A stretch of DNA of 17,659 nucleotides from NCBI GenBank assembly GCA_025774205.1, contig JALGWK010000087.1, positions 1 to 17,659 of the forward strand. The letters run 5' to 3'. Source of the DNA: a bacterium. Lineage in GTDB: Bacteria > Blakebacterota > Blakebacteria > Blakebacterales > Blakebacteraceae. The notes beneath the pieces are model-generated. The model did not search any database. It had not been told where the DNA came from and saw nothing but the letters and a program-made list of their open reading frames with translations. Below are positions 7,353 through 15,627 of the stretch, in pieces. The translations under genes were made by a program, and so were the position numbers. Each line of letters begins with the position of its first letter. Positions within the stretch are counted from its first letter, which is position 1.

Positions 7353-7946
7353 TTGAGAGCGACGATGCGTGATGAACCGGAAAGAGCGGTTGATGAAGGA
7401 GGCGGGAGTCCCGATCCCGCACTCTTCGATAAACTCGTCCGCCCCTTCTATCAGCGCATATATCGCTGGGCGCTCGTAATGACGAGGGATCCCGACGACG
7501 CCGACGATGTGACCCAGGAGACGGTCATCCGGGCGTACCGGCATATCGCCACCTTCCGGAAAGAGGGCCGGGTGTCTACCTGGCTCTACCGGATCACCCG
7601 CAACGTGGCCATGGAGATGATGGGAAATCCGAGGAAGCAGCGTGAGCGGTCCGACGAGCGAGCGATCGAGAACGCCGCCGGGTCGCTCAGGACAGACGGT
7701 TCAGAAGGAGGGCTCGATCATCAGCAGCTCCTGAGGATCGTCCACGCCTTCTTCGGGGAACTCTCCGATCGGCAGCGTGAGGTGTTCGATCTGGTCGATC
7801 TCCAGGGGTGTGAACCGATTGAAGCGGCGGAGATGCTCGAAATCGATGCCGCTACGGCGAGGACCCATCTCTTCCGGGCCCGCCGTCTGATCAGGAAGAG
7901 GATCATGGAACACCATCCGGAACTCGCGGAGGTACTGGGCAGATGA
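7353..7946 (+). CDS. ECF-type RNA polymerase sigma factor
   Basis: A 197-residue sigma-70 family protein with only regions 2 and 4. Region 2 (about 24-95) contains DADDVTQETVIRAYRHIATFR and STWLYRITRNVA. Region 4 (about 135-185) contains LSDRQREVFDLVDLQG followed by the helix-turn-helix EAAEMLEIDAATARTHLFRAR. It would direct RNA polymerase to a stress or envelope regulon when released from the anti-sigma factor. TTG at 7353 has GGGGGA at good spacing. The ATG at 7365 (Met5) is an alternative with a weaker ribosome binding site. The stop overlaps the anti-sigma ATG (ATGA, 7943-7946), a typical cotranslated sigma/anti-sigma pair. Confidence 0.93.
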   Translation: MRATMRDEPERAVDEGGGSPDPALFDKLVRPFYQRIYRWALVMTRDPDDADDVTQETVIRAYRHIATFRKEGRVSTWLYRITRNVAMEMMGNPRKQRERSDERAIENAAGSLRTDGSEGGLDHQQLLRIVHAFFGELSDRQREVFDLVDLQGCEPIEAAEMLEIDAATARTHLFRARRLIRKRIMEHHPELAEVLGR

Positions 7947-8398
7947 AGTGCGAAGAAGCAGGAGAGCTGATCTTCGAAGCCGATCTGGAGGAGTTGGGAA
8001 TGGGGGGGGACTCGCCCCTCACCGGGCATCTCCGGGAGTGCGGCGAATGTCGGCAGGCGGCCGAGGTCATCCTCGGGACCGAATCGGCCTTCGCGGCCGC
8101 TTTCGATTCACTGGCGCCGGGGAGGTCGTTCGAAGAATCGGTCGTAACAGCGATTTCGGCCGTCCCCGGGTCCTCCCGGAGGCGTCTCCGGGCGCTCCCG
8201 GTCCTCCTGCCCCTGGCCGCGGCAGCGGCGCTCTTCCTGCTCATCTTCCCGCTGTGGAATCGCGAGGTGGGAGTCGTGAGGGACCCGTTCGTCCCGGCCC
8301 TGCTGGCCGAAGCGCCGGCGCTTCGAACCCCGTCCGAGAGATCCGCGATGATCCTCGACTCAGGTGACCCCGACTACCAGATAATCTGGCTCTTTTGA
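7943..8398 (+). CDS. Membrane-bound zinc-finger-type anti-sigma factor
   Basis: 151 residues. The N-terminal domain has Cys3 and the H-x3-C-x2-C motif H29-C33-C36 of zinc-binding anti-sigma domains (ZAS). A transmembrane helix lies at about 84-105, and a short extracytoplasmic tail ends with YQIIWLF. It presumably holds the upstream ECF sigma factor at the inner membrane until an envelope signal arrives. The I-I-W-aromatic ending is a pattern I associate with anti-sigma-like membrane proteins of related phyla; its role is unknown. It is translationally coupled to the sigma gene and followed after 72 nt by the secretin-like lipoprotein. Confidence 0.85.
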   Translation: MKCEEAGELIFEADLEELGMGGDSPLTGHLRECGECRQAAEVILGTESAFAAAFDSLAPGRSFEESVVTAISAVPGSSRRRLRALPVLLPLAAAAALFLLIFPLWNREVGVVRDPFVPALLAEAPALRTPSERSAMILDSGDPDYQIIWLF

Positions 8399-8403
8399 TG
8401 CCC

Positions 8404-8447
8404 TGTCATGCAACAGTCGCTGCAGTCGAGCAGCACGTGACATGACA
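8404..8447 (+). repeat. Nested inverted repeats between anti-sigma and lipoprotein genes
   Basis: Outer arms TGTCATG (8404-8410) and CATGACA (8441-8447) enclose inner arms GCTGC (8419-8423) and GCAGC (8430-8434) with a 6-nt loop. In RNA this is an interrupted stem-loop starting 5 nt after the anti-sigma stop and ending 23 nt before the next ATG. There is no T-run, so it is not an ordinary terminator. It may be an RNA processing or stability element, or a protein-binding site. Confidence 0.45.
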
Positions 8448-8470
8448 TTCAGACCGTGGAGGAATGAAGG

Positions 8471-9154
8471 ATGAAAACCGTAAAAATGACCGCCGTACTG
8501 CTCGTCCTGCTCGTGATCGCCGGGTGCGGGAAGGCTCCCAGGCTGGAGATCGAGACCTTCGAGGTGAACCATATCGAGCACTACCAGCTGACCCAGCTGA
8601 TCGAGCCCTACATATTCTACGGCCGGGAGGGATCGGAAGGGATGTACACCGTGTCAGGTAACGTGCTCACCGTCCGTGAAACGCCGGACAACCTGGCCAG
8701 GATCGCCGCGGTCCTGCTGAAATACGACGTCAGGAAGCCCTCTATCATGCTCCATATCGATGTCATCGAGGCTGACGGTGGAGAGATCGATCCATCGATC
8801 CAGGATATCGCTGAGCGGCTCCGGGAGCTCTTCCGCTTCACCGGGTACGAGCGGGTGGCCGGAGGTGTGATGGCGGTCACCGAGGGGAGCGAGATCGACC
8901 AGACCATGGGGGTCGGAGGTGTGACCGGATCCAGCAGTACTTTCTCCTTCCAGGCCCGGATCGGTCGGATTAGTCAGGAAGACGGGGACTGGACACTCTA
9001 CGCTGAGAGTCTGTATCTGAGGCGGGGTGATGGTACCGTCATCCGGACCTCTGCCCAACTCCGCGTGGGGCAGACCACCCTGGTCGGCACCAGCCTGGAA
9101 GGATCGGGCGCCAAGGCGGTTATCCTGGCGGTCCGCCCAGAGATCCACGAGTAG
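8471..9154 (+). CDS. Secretin-like (N-domain) lipoprotein
   Basis: 227 residues with a clear lipoprotein signal peptide: Val-Ile-Ala-Gly-Cys, with Cys19 lipidated. Residues about 30-95 resemble the short secretin N-domain: a mixed alpha/beta pattern with IEHYQLTQLIEPY, then GNVLTVRETPDNLARIAAVL, then a strand with IMLHIDVIEADGG. The end (GQTTLVGTS...AVILAVRPEI, about 195-225) resembles the final strands of secretins. It is far too short for the full pore-forming barrel, so it is probably not a channel itself. A periplasmic accessory or sensor role is inferred. The ATG has GGAGG 8 nt upstream. It is third in the sigma/anti-sigma unit and followed by a strong terminator. It may be a target or sensor of that sigma system. 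Confidence 0.7.
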   Translation: MKTVKMTAVLLVLLVIAGCGKAPRLEIETFEVNHIEHYQLTQLIEPYIFYGREGSEGMYTVSGNVLTVRETPDNLARIAAVLLKYDVRKPSIMLHIDVIEADGGEIDPSIQDIAERLRELFRFTGYERVAGGVMAVTEGSEIDQTMGVGGVTGSSSTFSFQARIGRISQEDGDWTLYAESLYLRRGDGTVIRTSAQLRVGQTTLVGTSLEGSGAKAVILAVRPEIHE

Positions 9155-9188
9155 TCTGCCGCGGGTCCACAGCAGTCGGAGGTTTTCA

Positions 9189-9223
9189 CCCCGTCCGGAC
9201 CGGTTGGTCCGGGCGGGGTTTTT
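9189..9223 (+). terminator. Strong intrinsic terminator
   Basis: A 13-bp stem (9189-9201 with 9206-9218, one G-T wobble), GGTT loop and five T's. It ends the sigma/anti-sigma/lipoprotein unit 35 nt after the stop and separates it from the tricorn operon. Confidence 0.92.
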
Positions 9224-9314
9224 CATGACATTGAAGACACCTCCATCAGAAGGTTACCATGACTGCTCCGGTAGAGATCCGATGATCGAATCCTTTTGCA
9301 AGGGGCCAGGTCCG

Positions 9315-10904
9315 ATGAGAACCATGAGAACGATCTCCCTGATGACGCTGTTCCTTCTCACCCTCGGCGGAACATCAGCGAGAGCGCAGGATATCCACGA
9401 TACCCGTCTCCTCTCTCAGCCGGCGGTGAGCGCCGACCAGATCGCCTTCGAGTACGCCGGCGATCTCTGGGTCGCCGCCCTGGACGGCTCCGATGTGCGC
9501 CGCCTGACGAGCCATGTCGGCACCGAAGCCAGTCCCCGGTTCTCACCCGACGGGAGCCTGATAGCCTTCACAGCGCAGTATGAGGGCAATTCCGATGTCT
9601 ACCTCGTGCCGGTCGAGGGCGGAGTTCCACGTCGGCTCACCTGGCATCCGGGGGCGGACGTGGTTCAGGGCTTCACACCCGACGGCGGGGCGGTGCTCTT
9701 CCGGTCGTCACGGGCGGTGTTCACCAATCGTTTCTCACAGCTCTTCACCATCCCGGTGGAGGGAGGCCATCCGGAACAGCTCCCCATCCCGAACGCGTAC
9801 AAGGCGACCTATTCATCTGATGGCCGGATGATGGCCTACACTCCCCTCGGGGAGCGATTCGGGCAATGGAAGAACTACCGTGGCGGGACAGTGTCGAGGA
9901 TCTGGCTCTACAACACGCGCAATCACGACGTCGAACAGATTCCCCAGCCGGAGGGCAGGTGCAACGATACTGACCCGATGTGGTTCGACGGCACAGTCTG
10001 GTTCCGTTCCGATCGGAATGGCGAATTCAACCTCTTCTCTTATAACCCCCGCTCCCGGAACGTGACCCAGCTCACCACCTTCGATGACTTCCCGGTCATG
10101 AGCGCCTCCTCCGGAGGGGGGCGGATCATTTTCGAGCAGGCGGGCTACCTCCATCTCTTCGATCCCGGTTCCGGAAGCAGCTCGAAACTGACCATCGGCG
10201 TCGCCACCGACCTGGGAGATGAGCGGCCCCGCTATGCCGGCGGCTCCAACTTCATCCGCAACGCCGACATCTCACCCTCGGGAGCCCGGGCGGTCTTCGA
10301 GTTCCGCGGCGAGATCGTCACGGTGCCGGCCGAAGAGGGTGACCATCGCCAGCTCACCTCGACCTCGGGCGCCCACGAGCGCTCGCCTGTCTGGTCGCCC
10401 GATGGATCTTCGATCGCCTGGTTCTCCGACGCCTCGGGTGAATATGAACTGCATATCTCGCCCCAGGACGGCCGTGGTGAAGTTCGTACCTTCCCCGTTC
10501 AGGGGGCAGGATTCTTCGAGGACCCGGTCTGGTCACCGGACGGGACGAGGATCAGTTTTACCGACAACTCGTGGTCGCTCTACATCCTCGAGGTGAAATC
10601 GGGACAGGTGAAGAAGATCGCCTCGGAGGTGCTCTACGGACCGGTGAAACTGCTCCACCACGCCTGGTCGCCCGATTCACGGTGGCTGGCCTACACCCTT
10701 TACACCAGGGCGTACTTCCAGCAGGTCTATCTCTATTCCGTGGAGGGTGGCGCATCCCACACGATCACCGATGGCCTGAGCGACGTCACCGAACCTACGC
10801 AGCTGGTTCGCGATGTCGAACGCCGACATGGAGATGAACAACGCTCTCTACCTGGCCGTGCTGCCGAAAGGCGAGCGGTCCCCCCTGGCCCGGGAGAGCG
10901 ATGA
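9315..10904 (+). CDS. Tricorn-like protease, N-terminal propeller fragment
   Basis: The first part of a secreted bacterial tricorn-type serine protease. A Sec signal peptide (cleavage about after ARA, residue 24) is followed by repeated beta-propeller blades with recurring SPDG motifs (ASPRFSPDG, SPVWSPDG, EDPVWSPDG, HHAWSPDS). These blades form the two propellers that gate substrate entry. ATG at 9315 has AAGGGG upstream; an in-frame ATG at 9282 is less likely. True family sequence ends near codon 10797 (DGLSDVTEP). From there this frame is a shadow running to 10904. At the joint about 22 expected residues are missing (the stretch around DGKYLYF...STDAGP in relatives), with a change of frame. 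The N-terminus contains a 9-bp near-perfect tandem repeat, ATGAGAACC/ATGAGAACG. Confidence 0.85.
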   Translation: MRTMRTISLMTLFLLTLGGTSARAQDIHDTRLLSQPAVSADQIAFEYAGDLWVAALDGSDVRRLTSHVGTEASPRFSPDGSLIAFTAQYEGNSDVYLVPVEGGVPRRLTWHPGADVVQGFTPDGGAVLFRSSRAVFTNRFSQLFTIPVEGGHPEQLPIPNAYKATYSSDGRMMAYTPLGERFGQWKNYRGGTVSRIWLYNTRNHDVEQIPQPEGRCNDTDPMWFDGTVWFRSDRNGEFNLFSYNPRSRNVTQLTTFDDFPVMSASSGGGRIIFEQAGYLHLFDPGSGSSSKLTIGVATDLGDERPRYAGGSNFIRNADISPSGARAVFEFRGEIVTVPAEEGDHRQLTSTSGAHERSPVWSPDGSSIAWFSDASGEYELHISPQDGRGEVRTFPVQGAGFFEDPVWSPDGTRISFTDNSWSLYILEVKSGQVKKIASEVLYGPVKLLHHAWSPDSRWLAYTLYTRAYFQQVYLYSVEGGASHTITDGLSDVTEPTQLVRDVERRHGDEQRSLPGRAAERRAVPPGPGER

Positions 10905-12501
10905 GGAGGTCTCCGGCGAGGAGCCGGACGGCGGGCAGACAGGGGAGGAGGGGGATGATGAGAGCAGGGTCGTCATCGATTTCGACGGTCTCGAGCAGAG
11001 GATCCTCGCCCTGCCGCTCGGCTCGGCTCTCTATTTCGACCTGCAGGCCGGTCCCGAGGGGCAGCTCTACTACCTCAAGCGCGAGGAGGGGCGGGGGACC
11101 AGCCTGCGCCGGTTCGATCTCGACGAGCGGGAGGAGACCACCCTGCTTGAGAGCTGTACCTCCTATACCCTCTCGGCGAACCGGAAGAAGGTGCTCGTCC
11201 GAAGCGGCAGCAACTGGATGATCGCGAACGCCGGTGGAACAATCGCTCCCGGCTCCGGCCGGATATCGGCCGACCGGATCGAGGTCCGTGTCGAGCCCCG
11301 TCAGGAATGGGAGCAGATCTTCAACGAGGCGTGGCGGATCAACCGCGACTGGTTCTATGACCCGAACATGCACGGCGTAGACTGGCCGGCGATGCGTGAG
11401 AAATACCAGATCTTCCTGGCCGACTGTGTGACCCGTACCCAGCTGAACACGATCATTCGCTGGATGTGTTCGGAGGTGTCGGTCGGCCATCATCGGGTGG
11501 GGGGCGGTGATTTCCCCGAACGCGCAAAGACGGTCCCCGGGGGACTGCTGGGGGCTGATTTCACCGTCGAGCGGGGCCGCTATCGCTTCGCGAAGATCTA
11601 CGGCGGACTCAACTGGAACCAGAACCTCAGATCCCCCCTCACCGAACCGGGGGTGGACGTGCAGGAAGGGGAGTACCTGCTGGCCGTGGAGGGGGTGGAG
11701 CTCAGGTCTCCGGAGAACCTCTACCAGCGGTTCGAGAACACCGCCGGCCGGATGATCGAGATGACGGTAGCGTCAGATCCGAATGGCCGGAATGCCCGCA
11801 CCGTGAAGGTCGTGCCGGTGGCGAACGAGTCCGCCCTGAGAAATCGTGACTGGGTGGAGGGGAACCTCCGTCACGTGACGGAGGCCACCGCCGGACGGGT
11901 GGCGTACACCTACGTGCCCAATACGTCGACCCTTGGACACACCTACTTCAAACGGTACTTCTACCCCCAGACCGACCGGGAGGCGATCATCGTCGATGAA
12001 CGGTTCAACGGCGGCGGCTCGGTAGCGGACTACTACATAGACCTGCTGCGCCGTCCCGAGATCTGCTACTGGGCGATGCGGTACGGTGAGGACCTGCCAA
12101 CGCCCCTGGGAGCGATCCAGGGTCCTAAAGTGATGATCATCGATGAGACGGCCGGCTCCGGAGGTGACCTTCTGCCCTGGATGTGGCGCAAGCTCGAGAT
12201 GGGACCGCTCGTCGGGAAGCGGACCTGGGGGGGGCTGGTCGGCACTCTCGGGTTCCCGATCCTGCTCGATGGGGGGAGCGTGTCGGCGCCCAACCTGGCT
12301 ATCTGGACCGAAGAGGGCTTCATCGTCGAAAATGTGGGCGTTCCGCCCGATATCGAGGTGGAGCAGTTACCCGCCGATGTCATCGCGGGCCGTGATCCAC
12401 AGCTCGAACGGGCCATCGAGGAGGCGCTGAGGATGCTGGAGGACGATCCGGTCACTATTCCGGTCAGGCCTCCCTTCCCGATCAGGATCTGGAGGTATTG
12501 A
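10813..12501 (+). CDS. Tricorn-like protease, catalytic C-terminal fragment
   Basis: Family sequence resumes at SWFAMSNADMEM from about 10801; the ATG at 10813 is the Met of that motif and probably not a natural start. An acidic Gly/Glu linker (about 28-51) is followed by the C1 domain (EAWRINRDWFYDPNMHGVDW), a PDZ domain (about 240-335) and the C2 catalytic domain. Residues matching the tricorn catalytic set are H226 in VGHHRVGGGD, nucleophile S449 in ETAGSGGD and E506 in FIVENVGVPPDI. Such enzymes cut peptides in the periplasm or outside the cell. All catalytic parts are intact, but without a start and signal peptide this fragment could not be exported as it stands. The stop at 12499-12501 is 2 nt before the M14 start. 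Confidence 0.87.
   Translation: MSNADMEMNNALYLAVLPKGERSPLARESDEEVSGEEPDGGQTGEEGDDESRVVIDFDGLEQRILALPLGSALYFDLQAGPEGQLYYLKREEGRGTSLRRFDLDEREETTLLESCTSYTLSANRKKVLVRSGSNWMIANAGGTIAPGSGRISADRIEVRVEPRQEWEQIFNEAWRINRDWFYDPNMHGVDWPAMREKYQIFLADCVTRTQLNTIIRWMCSEVSVGHHRVGGGDFPERAKTVPGGLLGADFTVERGRYRFAKIYGGLNWNQNLRSPLTEPGVDVQEGEYLLAVEGVELRSPENLYQRFENTAGRMIEMTVASDPNGRNARTVKVVPVANESALRNRDWVEGNLRHVTEATAGRVAYTYVPNTSTLGHTYFKRYFYPQTDREAIIVDERFNGGGSVADYYIDLLRRPEICYWAMRYGEDLPTPLGAIQGPKVMIIDETAGSGGDLLPWMWRKLEMGPLVGKRTWGGLVGTLGFPILLDGGSVSAPNLAIWTEEGFIVENVGVPPDIEVEQLPADVIAGRDPQLERAIEEALRMLEDDPVTIPVRPPFPIRIWRY
12491..12496 (+). promoter_or_regulatory. GGAGGT ribosome binding site deciding the M14 start
   Basis: A perfect anti-Shine-Dalgarno complement within the last codons of the tricorn gene. 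It lies 7 nt before GTG 12504 but only 1 nt before TTG 12498, so GTG 12504 is the better start. Confidence 0.75.
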
Positions 12502-12503
12502 GG

Positions 12504-13832
12504 GTGAGGATTGCGAAACTGATAGCCCGGCCGGTGATGATCATGGCGCTGGCCGTGACAGGGTGCGCCCACACTGCTCCCTCTCCTGGCAGCGAGGGCG
12601 AGGCCATCGTACCGGCGGCGGTGACCCGGATGTTCGACCGGGGTCTCGCTGTCGCCGATGAGTATCGGGTCACCACCATACGGGAGCGACGCTTCACCCA
12701 TGAGCAGCTCTGGACCACGCTCGCCCCTCTGGTGGACCTGGAGGCCTTCACGGTGCGGGAGGAGGGCCGCTCCCTCCAGGGTCGTTCGATCATGACCGTC
12801 ACCTTCGGAGAGGGACCGGTCACGGTCCTGCTCTGGTCCCAGATGCATGGGGATGAATCGACCGCGACCATGGCCCTGACGGATATGATCCGATTCCTCG
12901 GTGAAGCGACCTCCGATCCTCTCCGGAACCGTCTCAGGGAAGAACTCACGATCGTGATGATCCCGATGCTCAATCCGGACGGCGCGAAGCGTTTCCAGCG
13001 CCGGAATGCCATCGGGGTCGACATCAACCGTGACGCCCGGCGGCTGGCGACTCCGGAGGCCCGGATACTGAAAAGGGTCAGGGATCGAGTCGACGCCGAT
13101 TACGGCTTCAATCTTCACGACCAGAATCCGCATACCCAGGCCGGACGGGAAGGGCCGCGAGCCGCGATCGCGCTGCTGGCGCCGGCCGCCGATATCGAAC
13201 GGAGCTGGGGCAGGACGCGATCACGCGCGCGCCTGGTCGCTTCAGCCATCGCCGGGGCCCTGCAGTCCGGGATACCGGGCCGGGTAGCCCGTTACGGGGA
13301 TGCCTTCAATCCCCGGGCTTTCGGCGATTTGATGCAACAGTGGGGCACGAGTACCGTTCTGATAGAGAGCGGGGTGCTGGACGATGATCCCGAGAAACAG
13401 CAGCTCAGGGCCCTGAACGTGGCTGCTCTGCTGATGTCTCTCGATCTGATCGCGAGCGATGGGCTCAGCATCGTGAACGGGGTCTGGTATGATCGTCTGC
13501 CCCCCAATCGGGGATTCACGCACGACCTGCTGGTGCGGGGGGGCTCCCTCATCCTGGCGGGCAGCGGACCGATACGGGTGGACATGGCTTTCGCCTGGGA
13601 GGATGGTGTCGACAGGACGAGGCTGGTGTTGAGCGAAATGGGCGATCTGGAGGATGAGTACGCGCTCGAGGTCATCGACGCGACCGGCCTCTACATCCAC
13701 CCGGAGGTCCCATTCCTTTCATTTGATTCATCAGGTGCGTGGCTATTCCTGGATATGGAGGCGGTCATCACCCTGCGCAGAGGCCCGGATCGCGCAAGCG
13801 AGCCGGTGATGAGAATCGGTGGAAATCGATGA
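12504..13832 (+). CDS. M14-family zinc carboxypeptidase lipoprotein
   Basis: From GTG 12504 the protein has 442 residues and a lipoprotein signal ending Val-Thr-Gly-Cys (Cys21). The M14 fold is shown by the zinc motif HGDE (H115, E118), NPDG then DINRDARR (substrate Asn-Arg), the third ligand His in GFNLHDQN (H205) and the catalytic Glu in TVLIESG (E288). It would trim C-terminal residues or small peptides in the periplasm, a logical partner of the tricorn protease that directly precedes it. About 130 C-terminal residues after the catalytic domain are beta-rich with no assigned function. It overlaps the next gene by 14 nt. Confidence 0.88.
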   Translation: MRIAKLIARPVMIMALAVTGCAHTAPSPGSEGEAIVPAAVTRMFDRGLAVADEYRVTTIRERRFTHEQLWTTLAPLVDLEAFTVREEGRSLQGRSIMTVTFGEGPVTVLLWSQMHGDESTATMALTDMIRFLGEATSDPLRNRLREELTIVMIPMLNPDGAKRFQRRNAIGVDINRDARRLATPEARILKRVRDRVDADYGFNLHDQNPHTQAGREGPRAAIALLAPAADIERSWGRTRSRARLVASAIAGALQSGIPGRVARYGDAFNPRAFGDLMQQWGTSTVLIESGVLDDDPEKQQLRALNVAALLMSLDLIASDGLSIVNGVWYDRLPPNRGFTHDLLVRGGSLILAGSGPIRVDMAFAWEDGVDRTRLVLSEMGDLEDEYALEVIDATGLYIHPEVPFLSFDSSGAWLFLDMEAVITLRRGPDRASEPVMRIGGNR

Positions 13833-15627
13833 TTTCATCATAGAGATGGCCCGGGCCTTCCAGCGGTACGGCATGTACCCTGATGGTCACCCATCCCGTC
13901 TCACTACTGCCGCCGAGATCCTGGAGCTCCTCACCGGACTCATCGGAGACCGTGGCGAACTGACCATCCAGGTCACCGGGGACTTTCTGCAGGTCGGTGA
14001 CCAGGAGACCGATGAGAAGAACTCCTCGGCTGTCAACGTAGCCAGACGACTCCACCAGCATCAGCTCCACGTGGTCAACTTTCTCGTGGGGGTCACCGTT
14101 GAGGAACTCGATGGCCTGCTAGGGATTATCTCGGTGCAGGTGGGCAAGAGCATGGGGGAGCCGTTCGGGGCTTCTCCCCGTGAAGAGCTCGAGCAATGGT
14201 CGCACATTACCCTCCAGCGGACGCCGTACGACGCGCTCCGGCTCTCGGAGGGTACAGATGAATTCGATGATGATCGCCCCGACTCCGGGACCGGAGGAGG
14301 AGCGGGGGAAGAGGATCGGGGCGGTTCAGGCGCCGCGAGTGAACTCAGATTACAGATCGCGAAACTGGTCGAGAACCTCGATCCAGCGGCCCGACAGAAA
14401 TTGCTGAAGATGTTCCAGACCCTGCTGAACGCGACGGGGGTTGATGGCTCCCACGACCTGGCGGTTATGAAACTGGTGGAAATGACCAGGAAGGGCAAGA
14501 GCAAGCAGGCCGCCACCATGCTCGGTATCCTCTCGAAGATCGGCAAGCAGATGGGAGCGTCCGATCCGGACGGGCCCGCGATCGCTCCAGGACCGATCCT
14601 GGGCGCGCTGATCGGGCATCTGTCGGATGAGGGGCCGGTCGCCGAGGAGGCCGGACAGGCCGAGACTCCGGAATGGATCGGAGAGATCGAAGCCGGGCGG
14701 GTGCTCCAGATGAGCGTTGAACTGCGGGAGATGAATCCATCCACCAGGACTCGCCTCACAGAGATCGTGACAACGGGGGACATCGGCACCCTTGCCGATC
14801 TGCTCACGCGGGTGCCGGAAGGGAATCCCGTCACGACTGAGATCGTCGCCTGGCTCGAGAAGCCGAAGAATATGCAGAAACTGCTGAGCAGCGAGACTCT
14901 CGACCTCCCCGGCCTAGAACCCTTCCTGGCCCTGGTAGGCACCGCAGCCATCGGTCCGATGCTCGATCTCCTGGCAAGGTCTGAGGACGAGGGCACCCGC
15001 CGGGAACTCATCGAACGGCTGACTCAATACGGTGATCAGCTCTATCCGCTCGTCATGGAGCGGATCGATAACCCCCGGTGGGAGGTTCGGAGTGACCTGC
15101 TGACCATCCTGGGCAGTATGAAACTTCTGCCGGAGGGTTTCTCGGCATCGACCTGGTATCTGGACGATGATAAGGGGGTTCGTCTCCAGGCGCTGAGGCT
15201 AGGTCTCGCCCGGGGCGAGGACCGGGGCAAACTGCTTCTGACGGCTCTGCGCGATCCCGATGATGAGAACGCTGCCTTCGGTCTCAAAGAGACGAAAAAG
15301 GAGTGTCCGCCGGAAACCGCGGGTCAGATCATCGAAATGGCGTTGAATGGCCGGGAGACGTCCGGCGTCCGGATCAACTGCATCAGGGCGATGGCCGGGC
15401 TCGATGATCCCGGTGTACTCGGAGCCCTGCTGTCCCTGACATGGCAGAGTCGGGCGCTCATCACCCATACCCTGGCACCCAAGACACAGGAGATGCTGGA
15501 GAGCCTGGCCGTTCTCGCCTCCCGGTTCGCGGGTGATCCGAAGGCGAAGGCGGTCCTGAAGGCAGCCCGGGCATCGAAGGACGCCCAGATCAGGGCAGTG
15601 GCAGGCGGGAAGAAGGAATCGTCGTGA
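13819..15627 (+). CDS. HEAT-repeat protein with shared N-terminal domain
   Basis: 602 residues from GTG 13819, overlapping the M14 end by 14 nt. Residues 1-~110 form an alpha/beta domain containing ARAFQRYGMYPDGHPSR, a strand pair TIQVTGDFLQV, a helix ARRL and VNFLVGVTVEELDGLL. The same plan occurs in the next gene. A low-complexity Gly/Asp/Glu linker (about 150-175) precedes a helical region. The C-terminal ~250 residues show HEAT-like helix pairs (LEPFLALVGTAAIGPMLDLL, YPLVMERIDNPRWEVRSDLL), a scaffold for protein binding. No signal peptide or membrane helix is present, so it is cytoplasmic. It ends in GTGA overlap with the HD-GYP gene. Inference: a scaffold or regulator acting with the HD-GYP protein. 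Confidence 0.8.
   Translation: MEIDDFIIEMARAFQRYGMYPDGHPSRLTTAAEILELLTGLIGDRGELTIQVTGDFLQVGDQETDEKNSSAVNVARRLHQHQLHVVNFLVGVTVEELDGLLGIISVQVGKSMGEPFGASPREELEQWSHITLQRTPYDALRLSEGTDEFDDDRPDSGTGGGAGEEDRGGSGAASELRLQIAKLVENLDPAARQKLLKMFQTLLNATGVDGSHDLAVMKLVEMTRKGKSKQAATMLGILSKIGKQMGASDPDGPAIAPGPILGALIGHLSDEGPVAEEAGQAETPEWIGEIEAGRVLQMSVELREMNPSTRTRLTEIVTTGDIGTLADLLTRVPEGNPVTTEIVAWLEKPKNMQKLLSSETLDLPGLEPFLALVGTAAIGPMLDLLARSEDEGTRRELIERLTQYGDQLYPLVMERIDNPRWEVRSDLLTILGSMKLLPEGFSASTWYLDDDKGVRLQALRLGLARGEDRGKLLLTALRDPDDENAAFGLKETKKECPPETAGQIIEMALNGRETSGVRINCIRAMAGLDDPGVLGALLSLTWQSRALITHTLAPKTQEMLESLAVLASRFAGDPKAKAVLKAARASKDAQIRAVAGGKKESS

Noticed and set aside
8441-9232. Repeated CATGACATT at 8441-8449 and 9224-9232
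   Set aside because: Nine bases without flanking similarity and in different contexts; probably chance.
12066-13133. Minus-strand open frame of 355 codons
   Set aside because: It is antisense to the tricorn catalytic domain and M14 N-terminus, whose catalytic motifs are on the plus strand; its composition is shadow-like.
14061-15011. Minus-strand open frame of 316 codons
   Set aside because: It is Ser/Arg/Pro-rich and antisense to the HEAT-repeat gene; no domain is recognisable.
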